Source: Oscarella lobularis (taxonomy: Eukaryota; Porifera; Homoscleromorpha; Homosclerophorida; Oscarellidae). Taken from it: a DNA stretch of 64,000 bases. The notes under the pieces are model-generated. The model did no database searches, was not told where the DNA came from, and worked only from the letters and a program-made list of their open reading frames with translations. The position numbers and the translations under genes are program-made. The DNA lies in assembly GCF_947507565.1 (NCBI RefSeq), contig NC_089183.1, positions 1,426,001-1,490,000 of the forward strand, read 5' to 3'. Below are positions 54,345 through 64,000 of the stretch, piece by piece; the first letter of the stretch is position 1; each line of letters opens with the position of its first letter.

Positions 54345-55263
54345 TAGTGAAGGGCGTAAAGTCTTGCACTATAACCACGACTTGTGCCCCAAAACGGAAG
54401 AGGACCGTCACAGGTTCTGTCCTGTTGGGGCCGAGTCGTGGTGTAAGTGGCAAGCAGACAGAGCCAATGCCGACGAGCCCGACTACGTGGCAAAATACAA
54501 TCCGGAGGCGAGCGCCAAACTCCCACACGTCTTCCTTCACGCCTTGAAAGACATCTTCGATCAGCTTTCCAACAGGGATCTACTACAGAGATGTGAAGAA
54601 GGAAACACCCAAAATGCCGTAAAATACCATTCAAAAACCGCTGTTTCTCATTGTCTTCTATAGAACGAGTCCTTCCACAGTGTCCTGTGGACATTTGCTC
54701 CAAAGGAGAAATTTAGAGGAAAACTTTCTCTCAGCGTTGCCGCAAAACTGGCAGCTTCGTATTATAATCACGGAACTATAGCCTTTTGCAGGCTTATTTC
54801 CGTTTTGGATTTGGACATCGGAAAGCATTCGTTTAGAATTTGCAGGTCAATAGATGAGGTGACACAGAATGTATTTATTAACTAAATTACACTGATATTT
54901 AGGAAAGAGAGTACCATCAGACAATGAGAGAAAAGGAGTGGTGGAAGAGGAACAGACAAATGAAGAGAGGCGATAAAAGAAGAGTCAAGGAGACGGCAGA
55001 GGGAGTGACGTATGAAGCTGGAGCGTTCGGCGGCGTCGACGAGGAGCCTGAGAGGCCAAGCGCTAGCAGAGAAAAAAAGAAAGCCACCAAACGAGGAAAT
55101 ACATTGGACGAACCTGACGACAGTCCAGCAGAGCGAAGGGTTCTTCCGTCACGATCACGTACGCCTTCCGTTAGGTTATTGGAAAGCATGGCATGCGAAA
55201 GCATGGCTTGCGATTACGACGTCAGAGAACTTGTGAATGACTCTGAAGAATATTATGTTTAGA
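54345..55263 (+). pseudogene. Mutator-like (MULE) transposase C-terminal fragment
   Basis: EGRKVLHYNHDLCPKTEEDR, FCPVGAESWCKWQADRANAD and LKDIFDQLSNRDLLQRCEEG followed by NTQNA match the C-terminal zinc and helix region of animal Mutator-like transposases (HCP...SWC...LL..C..G.TQN). After a frameshift near 54610 the text continues LWTFAPKEKFRGKLSLSVAA. An intron-like gap (54871-54902) leads to the tail with EGVTYEAGAFGGVDEEP. The DDE core is absent, so it is a fragment. Confidence 0.75.
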
Positions 55264-55905
55264 AGTTCATTCCTCGAAAAAAGTACATATATGCTGCTGA
55301 CACGCTCTAGCACTGCCACGCCCACTCATTGAAATTCGTCATGGAACCGTTAGCTACGTTCCTTCGAGGCTCCTAACAAGAGAAACAGCTGCAAAAGGGC
55401 CGCAAGAGGGCACTACAATCGTCGCTGGGGTGGTTGTACGTGCGGGCTGTCGACGACATTGCAGCGATAGCGATAGTCGTCGCGCATATAGTATACTCCA
55501 CAGAATATAGTTAAAAAACGCTTTTCTTAGTGGCGGCGACCATTTCTGTGGGCTGGTCCCCATTTGGTGATATCCCTGTCGGCGTGTGAAGGACCAGGTC
55601 TTCTCTGGGAGCGATGGGCATCACTTCCGACTTTCGCGACGTTTGCTAGAGGCTTTGTTGTTCTTTGCTTTCGATAACCTGCAATTAGGGGCAAAAGAGA
55701 TGTTGCCAAGGGAGTGATAAGGGAGTGATTGTGGTGCCTGTGAGCCGTTTCGCGGATTCGCTTATTCGCAAACGGATACCTTGGGCTTCGCGAAATAGAT
55801 TGGTAGAAGCGATTTGCGATCCGACGTCCAGTGTACGAATGGTTGCTCCATTAGTGTGACGTCTTTGTCGTGAGGCTATTGGATAGCGTGCGCACCATTA
55901 GGGAA
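55264..55905. other. Intergenic, no recognised feature
   Basis: No repeat or ORF that I can support. Confidence 0.5.
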
Positions 55906-56144
55906 ATGGAGAAATTCACGTTTTCGTCGACAGTGAAGGCCGTGAAGCTGTACATCGGCGCGGATAAACTCCGCAACAGAATGCCGATTTTTTTGGAGTG
56001 GGACACGGGCAACAGGCACGACCGCAACGCTATTTCGGCGTTCGTTTAGTCGCACACGGGGCGGAAAATGACTGGCCACCTTACAAAAGAGGATGCAGCG
56101 AAGCTCGGCTCTTATCTATGCTCCGGGAGGCTCCGTGCATCAGG
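55906..56144 (+). pseudogene. HIRAN-like domain remnant
   Basis: MEKFTFSSTVKAVKLYIG, then EWDTGNRHDRNAISAFV, an in-frame TAG at 56047, then GRKMTGHLTKEDAAKLGSYL. The pattern (hDxxAIxV...GHL...A) resembles HIRAN DNA-binding domains. A donor-like cagg|gtaggt follows. Similarity is weak and the stop suggests decay. Confidence 0.4.
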
Positions 56145-56189
56145 GTAGGTACTGTACTCTGGGTACATTTCTTCCAATAGTCCGCTTCG

Positions 56190-56715
56190 CTTCTGCCTAC
56201 AGTTTGATTGGGTTGCACTCGCAGTGGAATTTATGAAGAAATTTGCAGAAGTGTCCTGCGTCCCCTGCCATTTTTTCGACGACTGACAGCTCCCCAGCGA
56301 AGTCCGGGTGCGTTGACAGCTCCTTCTCCATGTCCTTCTTTTTCATCCCCTCTAGTGAGAAATAAATAATATTGCAGATGTATACTGTTGCTTTCAGTCT
56401 AACCTGTGTAGCTTCCGCGTTGCTGAAGGCAGGCTTTGAGTCTGATATTCTCTCTCCTAGAATTTGTTATGGAAAAAAAGTACCCTCTCACTCAGTGTCC
56501 CTCATTATTGGTGTGTGCAGGCCCCCTGGATTAACGTTCACGCGATGTGCGTTTAGTGCGTCGCGCCCCTTAACTGTATGGTTTGACTTCTGATCAAACA
56601 CCCACAGCACGTCGTACTCACTACTAGGATACTTAACAGATGCATAGATTACAGTAATCGTCGTCGCTTCGCCTACGTCACGTTCACAATCATCTTCAAA
56701 TAAATAAACACGCAT
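56190..56715 (-). pseudogene. DDE_3 transposase fragment, second copy
   Basis: The minus strand reads VLWVFDQKSNHTVKGRDALN and RVNVNPGGLHTPIMRDTE (56600-56490; the FDxSxNH aspartate motif of DDE_3). After a gap, HKFHCECNPI (56210-56240) equals LPKFHCELNPI of the 11.5-kb fragment. Intervening frames are broken. Confidence 0.75.
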
Positions 56716-57551
56716 TTCTAATTATATTAAAATGATGACGTGACGTATCTTTCTCGAAAGTGCATCTTGGAAGAGCGCGGCGTCGCGGCGGAGGCGAGTT
56801 CCGGCTGTTCTGGCGAGGGAGAGGGAAAGGAGTCAGGGATCGATTGTACTTGAACCACGTGGTTGCTCGTGGGCGGTGGAGGGGCTACTTCTTCATTGTT
56901 GAGAAGTGCTTTAAGGTGGTAAGGGGGTGTGGCTAATATTATCCGGGTTGAATCTTTCAAATCCCACCGCTACTTTCTAATTTATGCACGCGTCGTCTTC
57001 GATGACGCTGAAGTGCGTATCATGATATCAATGATATAACTAATGGGTGCCTCGTGAGCGAAGTGCTGCGATTCTCTCAGGAACAACGCGCATCTTTCGG
57101 CGACCGTACCGATCTTCGATCGATCTCTTGAGACGGCGGCTTCTCGCTCGAGGAAGAAAGGAACCCCGAATGTAATCATCGAAGACTTTTCTGTGATCTA
57201 GTGATGTAAGTACTCTTCTTCGCGGTCTTACTTTTGATAGAACCGACGACATTGTGTTCATCGAGCTACTTTCTAACGGGAACAACGAATTTCGAAGGAG
57301 CCAGCGGCAAACATCTAGAGAAATCGATTCACTAGATCACGGGTGAGTGCGTAAAGACCTCAAATCCGCTCCTTCTCGTTTTCTGTTGGAGTAGAAAACA
57401 TCGCGAATTTCGCCGTTGAAGTCACGGGATCATACGAAATCGCTATCGTGAAAAACCGTTCGCGAAGGTACGTCTCGAGGTTATCGCTCGTTTCTCCCGA
57501 AATGCTAAATTCAAATTTCGCGGCGGAACGCGCGCGAGGGCATGTGAGACG
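56716..57551. other. No recognised gene
   Basis: Minus-strand open frames at 56727-56960 and 57040-57285 are Pro- or Arg-rich without domain matches. Nothing else is supported. Confidence 0.45.
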
Positions 57552-57574
57552 TTTATGCGTGGGTGCACTGTACG
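57552..57574. repeat. Solo terminus of the 860-bp MITE family
   Basis: tttatgcgtgggtgcactgta matches the right end of the 27556-28415 element. No partner end was found nearby, so this is a truncated copy or a single-ended remnant. Confidence 0.7.
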
Positions 57575-57899
57575 CCAGATTGCCAAGGATACAGCTGGCA
57601 CACGGGGTGTCAAGAAATTCAAGAAAGTTCTTTGAGGAATTGCCGAGTTTGTCGATACTGCACTCGGAGAATCTTTCTCATGCCCCGCCGACGTCAACAG
57701 ATTGCTCTTCGGTTTATGCAAACAGCTTTTCACTACGGGCAATTCTTTTAAAACTCAACCCTGATCAGGTACGGTTTAGGTATTTAATTAAATGCAAGGC
57801 AAACGTCAAGAAAACGCCTTAGAATTGTAGATTTCTCATTTTGCGCACATTATTTAAACGCGAATTCGAGAAGGAAAGGAATCCTTTTCTCTCGACACG

Positions 57900-58432
57900 A
57901 TGGAGTTTAGCGCCGCCGTTAAAAAGATCATGAAAACAGAATTGCGAATTTCTGGAGCATCTCTAAGGAACGTCTTCAAGGAGAGGGATGCTGCAAAAAG
58001 CCAATCGGCCAATTTTTGCAAGCTCGCTTTCAACGTGAAGGCAAACTTGTCAAACAAACAAGATGTCCTCACATTTTTTGGAAGCGTTTCCTCACGCCAT
58101 TCATACGAAGCTTCGCCGAGGTACTCACTAGAAACTAAGCCGTCTTCGTTGCAAAGTTCATTTGCATTGCAACTTGATTTGCAGAGCTGAAAAGTGGTTG
58201 GGAGGCAGAAGGGACTCTCCACGATAGCGAGTTGCCCGCTGAGTCGGAAAACGAGAGCTCATCTGTTGGAACAAGTGACATTTTGACTGGTTAGATAGAA
58301 CCGTAGCAACTTTGCATGCTTTGTTGATTTTGTGCTTTAGACGAAGAAGATTTGCGGCAGGTTGAGACAGTGGCGAGGAAGAAGAAGTCAAAACTCTGCA
58401 ACAAATTTCTAAACGAATTTTACGCTTAAACA
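57900..58432 (+). CDS. Hypothetical spliced gene with acidic and basic exons
   Basis: ATG 57900 opens MEFSAAVKKIMKTELRISGA and KERDAAKSQSANFCKLAFNV. An exon border lies at 58119 (gccgag|gtactc). Later segments near 58188-58290 (SGWEAEGTLHDSELPAESEN) and 58340-58432 (QVETVARKKKSKLCNKFLNE) have acceptor-like borders. The splice phase between the first two is not clean. A related KTRSKRCKEFLTAAKV segment occurs near 58585-58640, suggesting repeated exons. No domain recognised. 58433-58900 has no other feature. Confidence 0.4.
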
Positions 58433-58909
58433 TTAAGCGGGCTTGATTTTTTAGACAAAAAAGGACGAGGGGCGGTCTCTTTCTGAAGGCGGTGAAAAAT
58501 GCAAAAGACGCGGGGTGAAATCATTTTTTATATTCAAACGATTGAGCTAGAGAGGAGAAGAAGGAGGAAGAGAAGGCTATTACTAAGTCGAAGACGCGGT
58601 CAAAACGCTGTAAGGAATTCCTAACCGCCGCCAAAGTTTTAAGTTTCCCTTGTATCTATATATAGACGAAGACCCTAAATTGCAATCCTTGCAGAGCGCG
58701 TTTTTACGTTCGGCAATCGGACATATGCGGAACAAAAGTTACTTCTGTCCGATTAACTTGCGTAACGTCCGGTCCTATTGTTCGAGCGATCTCCTCGACA
58801 ATTGTAGACATTTTGCCTAGTGAGCTAAAAGACAATTTCCCGTACAGGTGCAGCTTTCCGTAGAAGTGCAGATACTTCACGTGCGTGTCGCCATCTTGAT
58901 GACCGCGTG

Positions 58910-59151
58910 ATGACCGCGTGCGAAGAAGGCCCTCCAAGCAAGAACGAGCTGCCAACCCAAACGACTGTCGAGACATGGAAACGGCAGTTAGATCGTGAAT
59001 ATGACGCAGCCGTGTTGCTACGCTACGATGTGAGTAGCGGAGATGTCGTTTTGCGTCAAAAATGTTCTATTTGCACGGAGTTTCGCGATCGGCTCTCCGG
59101 AATGAAGAACTTCCGATCTGCTTTTTCGACGGTTCCACTAATGTGAGAAAA
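58910..59151 (+). pseudogene. ZNF862-like N-terminal fragment
   Basis: MTACEEGPPSKNELPTQTTV, then TWKRQLDREYDAAVL and VVLRQKCSICTEFRDRLSGM with KNFRSAF resemble the zinc-finger N-terminus of ZNF862/C17orf113-type hAT-derived proteins (CxxC...knf...GStnvrk). The motif's last part (DGSTNVRKS) is in another frame, so a frameshift lies near 59130. The hAT core is absent. Confidence 0.5.
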
Positions 59152-59917
59152 TCGTAATCATGCCAAAAGTCAGATGCACGAAAAAACGATGACGTTATTC
59201 CGCAGGAAAAGTCAAAAGCAGAATTAACACAGATTCACCGTGCCTTTGAAAATCAGGATTTGAAAAATCAGGATTAAGCGGAAGGAACCTCGATTCTTGC
59301 CTATTTTATCCCTTTGTGACAAAATCCAATTTATTTAATACATGTATCATATATGTCTTACAAGAACACCCAAGTGCGTTTCGCGCTTGCGCATTTTCTT
59401 CGTCATCACGAACGTCCCGTGTAGCTGTATTAGACGCATGAAGGTATACCGGGTCTCTGTTGTCGTCGCTACTGAAGTCACGTGACCAAAACATCAGGGA
59501 AAGAACGGCAGAAATCGGGAGATTTTCAAAACGAGACGCGAACGATCAAACGCTTTATCGTTTCGCACACCATTTGACGCTAACATTTTGCGACGAGGCT
59601 TCTGTGTTCTCCAACATTTCACCACGTCATATGATGTAGTTTTTTGGTACTTGATAAGTTTTTTCCAATTTTTTAGAGTGAAAGAAACTAAATTATTTCA
59701 AAGTTCCTTTTGTTAGTGCGCGCTATTTTTTCGATGTCGTTTTTTGGCTTGTTTTAGATGTTTGACCCTGTGATATAATGTATTAGGCTATTCTTTAGCC
59801 CCTTTTCTCGCGTTAGACGTAAATGTCGCGTTTCACTCGAAAAAATGCTGTTTTTGAAAAAGGTGCGCGCGCTAAAATACCGAATCGCTATGGTTTTCTG
59901 CATATATTAGCATCTCA
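59152..59917. other. Upstream region of the piggyBac gene, no other gene
   Basis: Contains two gcgcgcta motifs: ttagtgcgcgctattttt (59713-59730), and one at 59867-59874 that is 44 bp before the ATG at 59918. Confidence 0.4.
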
Positions 59918-62158
59918 ATGGACGCAGAAGAAGCCGCCGCAGCTATTTTGGACGTTTCGAGAGATGCAGACGACCTGCAATTGGAAGATGAAGACGAAAT
60001 GGTGAGTTTCGGGGAGCAATCGCCTCATCGTTCAAGAGATCCTCACGATCGCGCAAGGTAAGATTCTAAAATTTATTCACAGTTTTTGTTGTTTAGATGA
60101 TATTGGGTTCAATGAATCACTTGACCAATCGATTTTGACGTCGCCTACCCAAACTCCTGCAAAAAAAGAAACCTAGTAAAATATTTTTATGCACAGCATA
60201 TTTGATTCTAATTTCTTTTTTAGCTGCCGCTGAGGAATCCAATTCACTTAGTGAAGATGACAATGAAGGCGGCAGTAGAGATGACGGAAGCAACCACGAC
60301 ACTGACAGTTGTAGCGTCGACGGCGACGACGATAGCGGTGACGTCGACATTAGCGACGACGACGAACGACCTCGATACACGTTTCGAGCGCTCAGCACGC
60401 GTCTTGCCAATCTTGTTGCCGCTCAAGACGGCAGCTTCCCGGCATTCGGCGGAAGCAATAGAGACGACGATAGTACTGACGACGACGACGACGAACCTCG
60501 CTACCGTTTGACAGATTCAGGCTGTCGCCTTGTGAAATTGCGCGCCGAATTCGGAGTTGAAGTCGATGCAGATTGGCGTGGCGCCACCGACGAAGACGAC
60601 GACGATGAATCAAGCGGCGACAGTTCTTCTAACGACGGTGACGACGAAGACGACGACGGAGATGCGGAGTACAGGATTAGCGACGAAAGCGACCGTGGCA
60701 ATGACGACTTCGATCTTGACGGTGCCGTACCAGACGACGGCGGTGACACTGGCGACGCTGACGAACCAGACAACGATAGTGACGCTGACGAGAGCGACGG
60801 CGCTGCTGCGCAAAATATTGGAATACGAAAACAACAGGCACAGCAGAATACCGGCGTCATTACCGAACTCGCGAACACTTTACCTTGAGGATATTCGCAG
60901 ACATTTTTCGATCGCGATTCTTGTCTTCCGTCGTTTGACCAATGCACAGAGCCGACTGGAATTACTTCTGCGGTGTCAGGCAACGAAACACCAATATGGT
61001 TTTTACAGAAATTTTTTGACCATGTGGTTATGAATCACATTGTAATAGAAACTAACAGATACGAAAATTGAAGGTAGGCTTTATTCAAAAGCAACATCAA
61101 ATTTTTAAGGATCCTAATTTTGCAACGACAAAAGAAGAACTGACGGTAATGTTCGGCATGTTTTTCGCGTTTGGTATGAAGTCAGCTCCGTTTCTCGTCG
61201 ACAACTGGTCGCGACACCCGGTTCGATCAAGCCATGCGACGAGAAACATGGGGTATACGCGCTTTCGAACATTCTTGTCAAACATTCACTTTCTGACAAC
61301 AACGACAACGTGCCAGCGGGACAACCTGGTCACAACATCCACAAAATTCGTCAACTAATTTCAATGGTTTCTGAACGGTTTGTACACTATTTACATTATT
61401 TATACATTATTTACAAACTTTACAATTCTAGGTGCACCAGAGCCTACAAGCCCCACCATAGTCTTTCGGTCGACGAGGCTATGGTCAAATTCAAAGGCCG
61501 AAAGTCGATCAAACAATACATGCCAGGAAAACCTGTGAAGTACGCTTCAAAATGTGGGCGATGTAAGAAAGACCTTTCTTTCTTTCCTTCTCTTTTTTCT
61601 CAATAACCTTTTTTATACAGCTGCGATTCAACAAACTGGTATACTATGGTGTTCCACCTTTACCGCGGTAAAGACGACGCTAGAGGCGGCGGCATGGGAG
61701 AACGTGTCGTCTTGACGCTAGCCGAGACCTTTCTAGATAAAGGATATCACATTTATTGTGATAACTTTTTTCGTCTCCGGCGCCTGCCTACTCTCTTCTT
61801 TTGCGCGACACCTGCATGATCGGAACGTGTCGGGAAATAAGAAAAGGCGTTCCGGCAACGATCAAAAAGCGGATGGACAAACAACCAACACCGCAAGCGG
61901 CTTTGGTTGCTGATTTCGCCGTCGATAATTTCCGCTACTTCTCGCCGACGAAATGATTGAGACTGCCTGTTTTCAAACGGCCGTCGAGCGTCATTCGACG
62001 GCGGAGGTGGAAAGATACGCGGGACGCCACTTCCCTGAAAAGTTTCCCAACAAAACGAAGTGTTGCCGCGTCAAAAACTGCAAAAGCCTCCCGTCCTATT
62101 GTTGCGACCGCTGCAAGGTTCTTTGCGCCGCGCCATGCTTTAGGAAGTATCATTCCTA
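59918..62158 (+). pseudogene. piggyBac-like transposase
   Basis: MDAEEAAAAILDVSRDADDL starts a short first exon. An acidic region follows (60225-60830; SEDDNEGGSRDD and similar). After an in-frame TGA at 60886 the frame continues (SFDQCTEPTGITSAVSGNET, FFDHVVMNHIVIETNRY), the piggyBac dimerisation/DDE lead. A frameshift near 61058 precedes EELTVMFGMFFAFGMKSAPF. PHHSLSVDEAMVKFKGRKSI contains the second catalytic Asp region, and FLDKGYHIYCDNFF the third. The C-terminus is a cysteine-rich cross-brace finger (CCRVKNCKSLPSYCCDRCKV) ending CFRKYHS. PiggyBac enzymes insert at TTAA; the terminal repeats were not identified. At least one stop and three frame changes make it inactive. Confidence 0.82.
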
Positions 62159-62379
62159 AATTTTTGCTTCTTGTTGCCATGGAAACGTGACGTGAACAAT
62201 TGAAATAATGTTATTGATGTTGTAGTTCGTTGCACAAAAAATTTAGCGCAAAAGAGCCAATTCTCTAATTTATTACGTCATAACTCAATTTTTTACAGGT
62301 GATTGGCCAATATAAAGAGCATCTCAAGGTAAATTATATTTCTTCAAACAGTGGCGTTTCCTTTACATTTACAAATGAA

Positions 62380-62577
62380 TGAACACTACGAACACTATAG
62401 TGACGTTGGCATGCCGACGGAGAACGAAGTCAGAGACGGGGGAGGGTGGGAAGCGCTCGCCGGGCTGCGATGGTGTGTCGCCGCACACCCGCCACTTCTT
62501 CTTATTGGCTGGCCCGCTAACCCCGCACCCTAGCGCACGTCATCAAATACATTTTTCGTGGGATTAAACTCCACTTG
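62380..62577 (-). repeat. Third Ngaro-like A-type terminus
   Basis: Read on the minus strand: agtggagtttaatcccacga, then tgtatttgatgacgtgcgct. This parallels A1/A2 (gtggagttt...ccc...gtatttgatgacg...gcgcta) of copy 2. No coding remnant accompanies it on the expected side. 62159-62379 is featureless. Confidence 0.6.
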
Positions 62578-62759
62578 ATGACTTACATTCTCTCGCTTTC
62601 TGCGTGTAATTCCCCACCAACTCTTTCTACGGGAATTTCCTCCTTCGAGTTGCTCTCACGTAGATCTATTCGTCTACATCGGCGCGCTTGCACTGACTGT
62701 GCGCCACTTAGCAACTGTCTCTACACATGCAAACATACTCTAATCAGTTTCACGCACAC

Positions 62760-64000
62760 GTTGCGTCACGTAGCCGTCATCGAGTCCCGTATCGGACCTC
62801 GTCTCTACATAACTTCCCCCTTCGAGCGAGCTCGTCTCCGAGCTCTGGTACGGCGAAACCCCCTTTTAACGATGAACACTCCGTCCGGAACCTCCTCAGG
62901 ACACTCTCGAATGCGGGACACGTTGAGCCGTTCCGCCGCTGCATCTGGCTTAGCAACTGGCTGTACTTCAACTGTGTTCCCCTCCATCGCCTTGACCAGT
63001 CGTCCGCGACGAGAACCGCTATCGACGACGGACCACGCAGCGCTGTTTGCGTGGGCAGTCTCGCGTCCTGCCCGTACAATAGGAAGAACGGTGATTCGTT
63101 CGTGGAGGAGTAGGGCTTCACTCGATAAGCGAAAAGGAGAAACGCGAGATACCTGTCCCACTCGACTCCGTAGAACTCAGCAGCGTCCGGTTCATCCTTT
63201 CGACTATTCCATCTGTTTGGGGATGGTAGGCCGTTGTGTTGATCTTCTTCATATCCAGTAGATCGCAAATGCTGAGCATCAGCAGGGACAGAAATTCCGG
63301 ACCTCGGCAGAGAATTCGGCACCTCATGTCTACATATCACACATTCGACGAGGAGCTCCGCTATGTTGCGTGCAGTTTCGTCTGCCGTGGGGAACGCCTC
63401 GACGCACTTGGTCAGGTAATCGACAAATACGACGATTCGATCATTGCCCTCTCCGTTTTTGGCCTTTTTAGGACGTCGACTCCCACGCGCTCAAACGGCC
63501 CACCGACTGGTATCGGCATAAGCTCCGGCTTGCATTGGCGTCCTGCCCCGTCCCTCGCCAGACAAGGCAGATAGACTCGAAAAAACTGGCGGACGTCTAG
63601 GCGCATTCTGCCCTACCAGTACCGACGGGATTCCAAGGACGGCTTTCTCCAAAAAGTGCCCCGACAGTCGGTTGCTGTGAATTTCCTCCAGGAGCGTCCA
63701 GCGCAACTTTGCCGGCTCGACAACCTGCAGCCTGCATGGGGCTCGCGGATCGACGTGACACAAAACACCATCGATCAGCGTAAACCGACCTTTACTTAGG
63801 GCCAGGTACCGCGCCCTTGATTAATTTTCTGGTAGCTTTCCACTACGCTCGAACTATAATTATTTCTCGAAGCACCGGATCGTCGTTCTGTTCCCTTCCC
63901 AGGTCTGGTTGCATTTCACGGACTTCGTCGACATTTTCTTTCTCACCGGGCCCTATAGCCGGAACTTTACAGACGCTCAACACTGGTGTTGCCATCAGCG
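62760..64000 (-). pseudogene. Ty3/Gypsy integrase region, minus strand, frameshifted
   Basis: Reading right to left: VLCHVDPRAPCRLQVVEPAK (linker), HSNRLSGHFLEKAVL (HHCC zinc region), DVRQFFRVYLPCLARDGAGR, PVGGPFERVGVDVLKRPKTE (first catalytic Asp), ILCRGPEFLSLL (the usual second Asp is lost to a deletion), INTTAYHPQTDGIVERMNRT (catalytic Glu), then VEWDRYLAFLLFAYRVKPYS. Frame changes occur near 63610, 63410, 63330 and 63160. RT and RNase H would lie beyond 64000. Integrase inserts the cDNA of the element into host DNA. It may or may not be the same family as the 37-40 kb remnant. Confidence 0.82.

Noticed and set aside
57448-57822. A 124-codon frame (starting with KNRSRRYV) as a gene
   Set aside because: It runs through the terminus of the 860-bp MITE family and has no domain or splice support.
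60225-60830. Aspartate-rich frame as a separate acidic protein gene
   Set aside because: The frame continues past a single TGA into piggyBac sequence, so it is the acidic N-terminal part of that transposase.

Overview
This window looks like repeat-rich, heterochromatin-like DNA from an invertebrate animal. The evidence is short GT-AG introns (about 35-60 bp), fragments resembling animal genes (a CAMSAP-type CH domain, a HECT ubiquitin ligase, a RecQ-type helicase) and a mixture of Ngaro-type tyrosine-recombinase retrotransposons, ISL2EU, PIF/Harbinger, Helitron, Penelope-like, piggyBac, hAT, pogo, MULE and Ty3/Gypsy elements. An early-branching animal such as a sponge would fit, but the species cannot be fixed from the sequence. 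No tRNA, rRNA, CRISPR array or bacterial operon was seen.

0-11.2 kb. The 3' part of a Ngaro-like retrotransposon (reverse transcriptase, RNase H, tyrosine recombinase) ends in a B1-A2-B2 split direct repeat. A structurally complete PIF/Harbinger element (3383-5867; transposase plus a spliced MADF-BESS protein) sits inside B2. A dispersed ~135-bp repeat follows, interrupted by an ISL2EU element (7122-10740) that carries a SWIM-YqaJ-PHD gene and a THAP-transposase gene. 11.2-17.2 kb. A DDE_3 transposase fragment, a frameshifted RecQ-type helicase, a truncated hAT element and a pogo-like element with TA target duplications. 17.2-26.1 kb. A ~190-bp satellite interrupted by a Helitron (17813-26143) that encodes an RPA-like protein and a decayed Rep/helicase. 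26.1-29.5 kb. A second ISL2EU start fused to a Penelope-like element, itself split by an 860-bp inverted-repeat element and followed by telomere-like tandem repeats.

29.5-37 kb is the least transposon-like part. It holds a small three-exon gene on the minus strand, a CAMSAP-like CH fragment, runs of possible microexons, minisatellites and a few unrecognised ORFs. 37-40 kb is a Ty3/Gypsy gag-protease remnant. 40-43.4 kb is a head-to-head inverted array of the ~135-bp repeat followed by a ~32-bp minisatellite. A second Ngaro element (43431-50310) lies in that minisatellite with A1...B1-A2-B2 preserved, and has itself been invaded by a Helentron-like Pif1 helicase-OTU fragment.

50.3-55.3 kb carries a multi-exon HECT E3 gene followed on the same strand by an intact two-exon integrase-core gene. 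This pair is the best candidate for an under-described system. A MULE C-terminal fragment follows. 55.3-64 kb contains DDE_3, HIRAN-like, ZNF862-like and piggyBac remnants, a third Ngaro-like terminus and a reverse-strand Ty3/Gypsy integrase. Most mobile genes here carry frameshifts or stops. Exceptions, judged by uninterrupted frames, are the Harbinger pair, the ISL2EU THAP-transposase, the RPA-like gene, the integrase gene, probably the HECT gene and the 99-aa gene.
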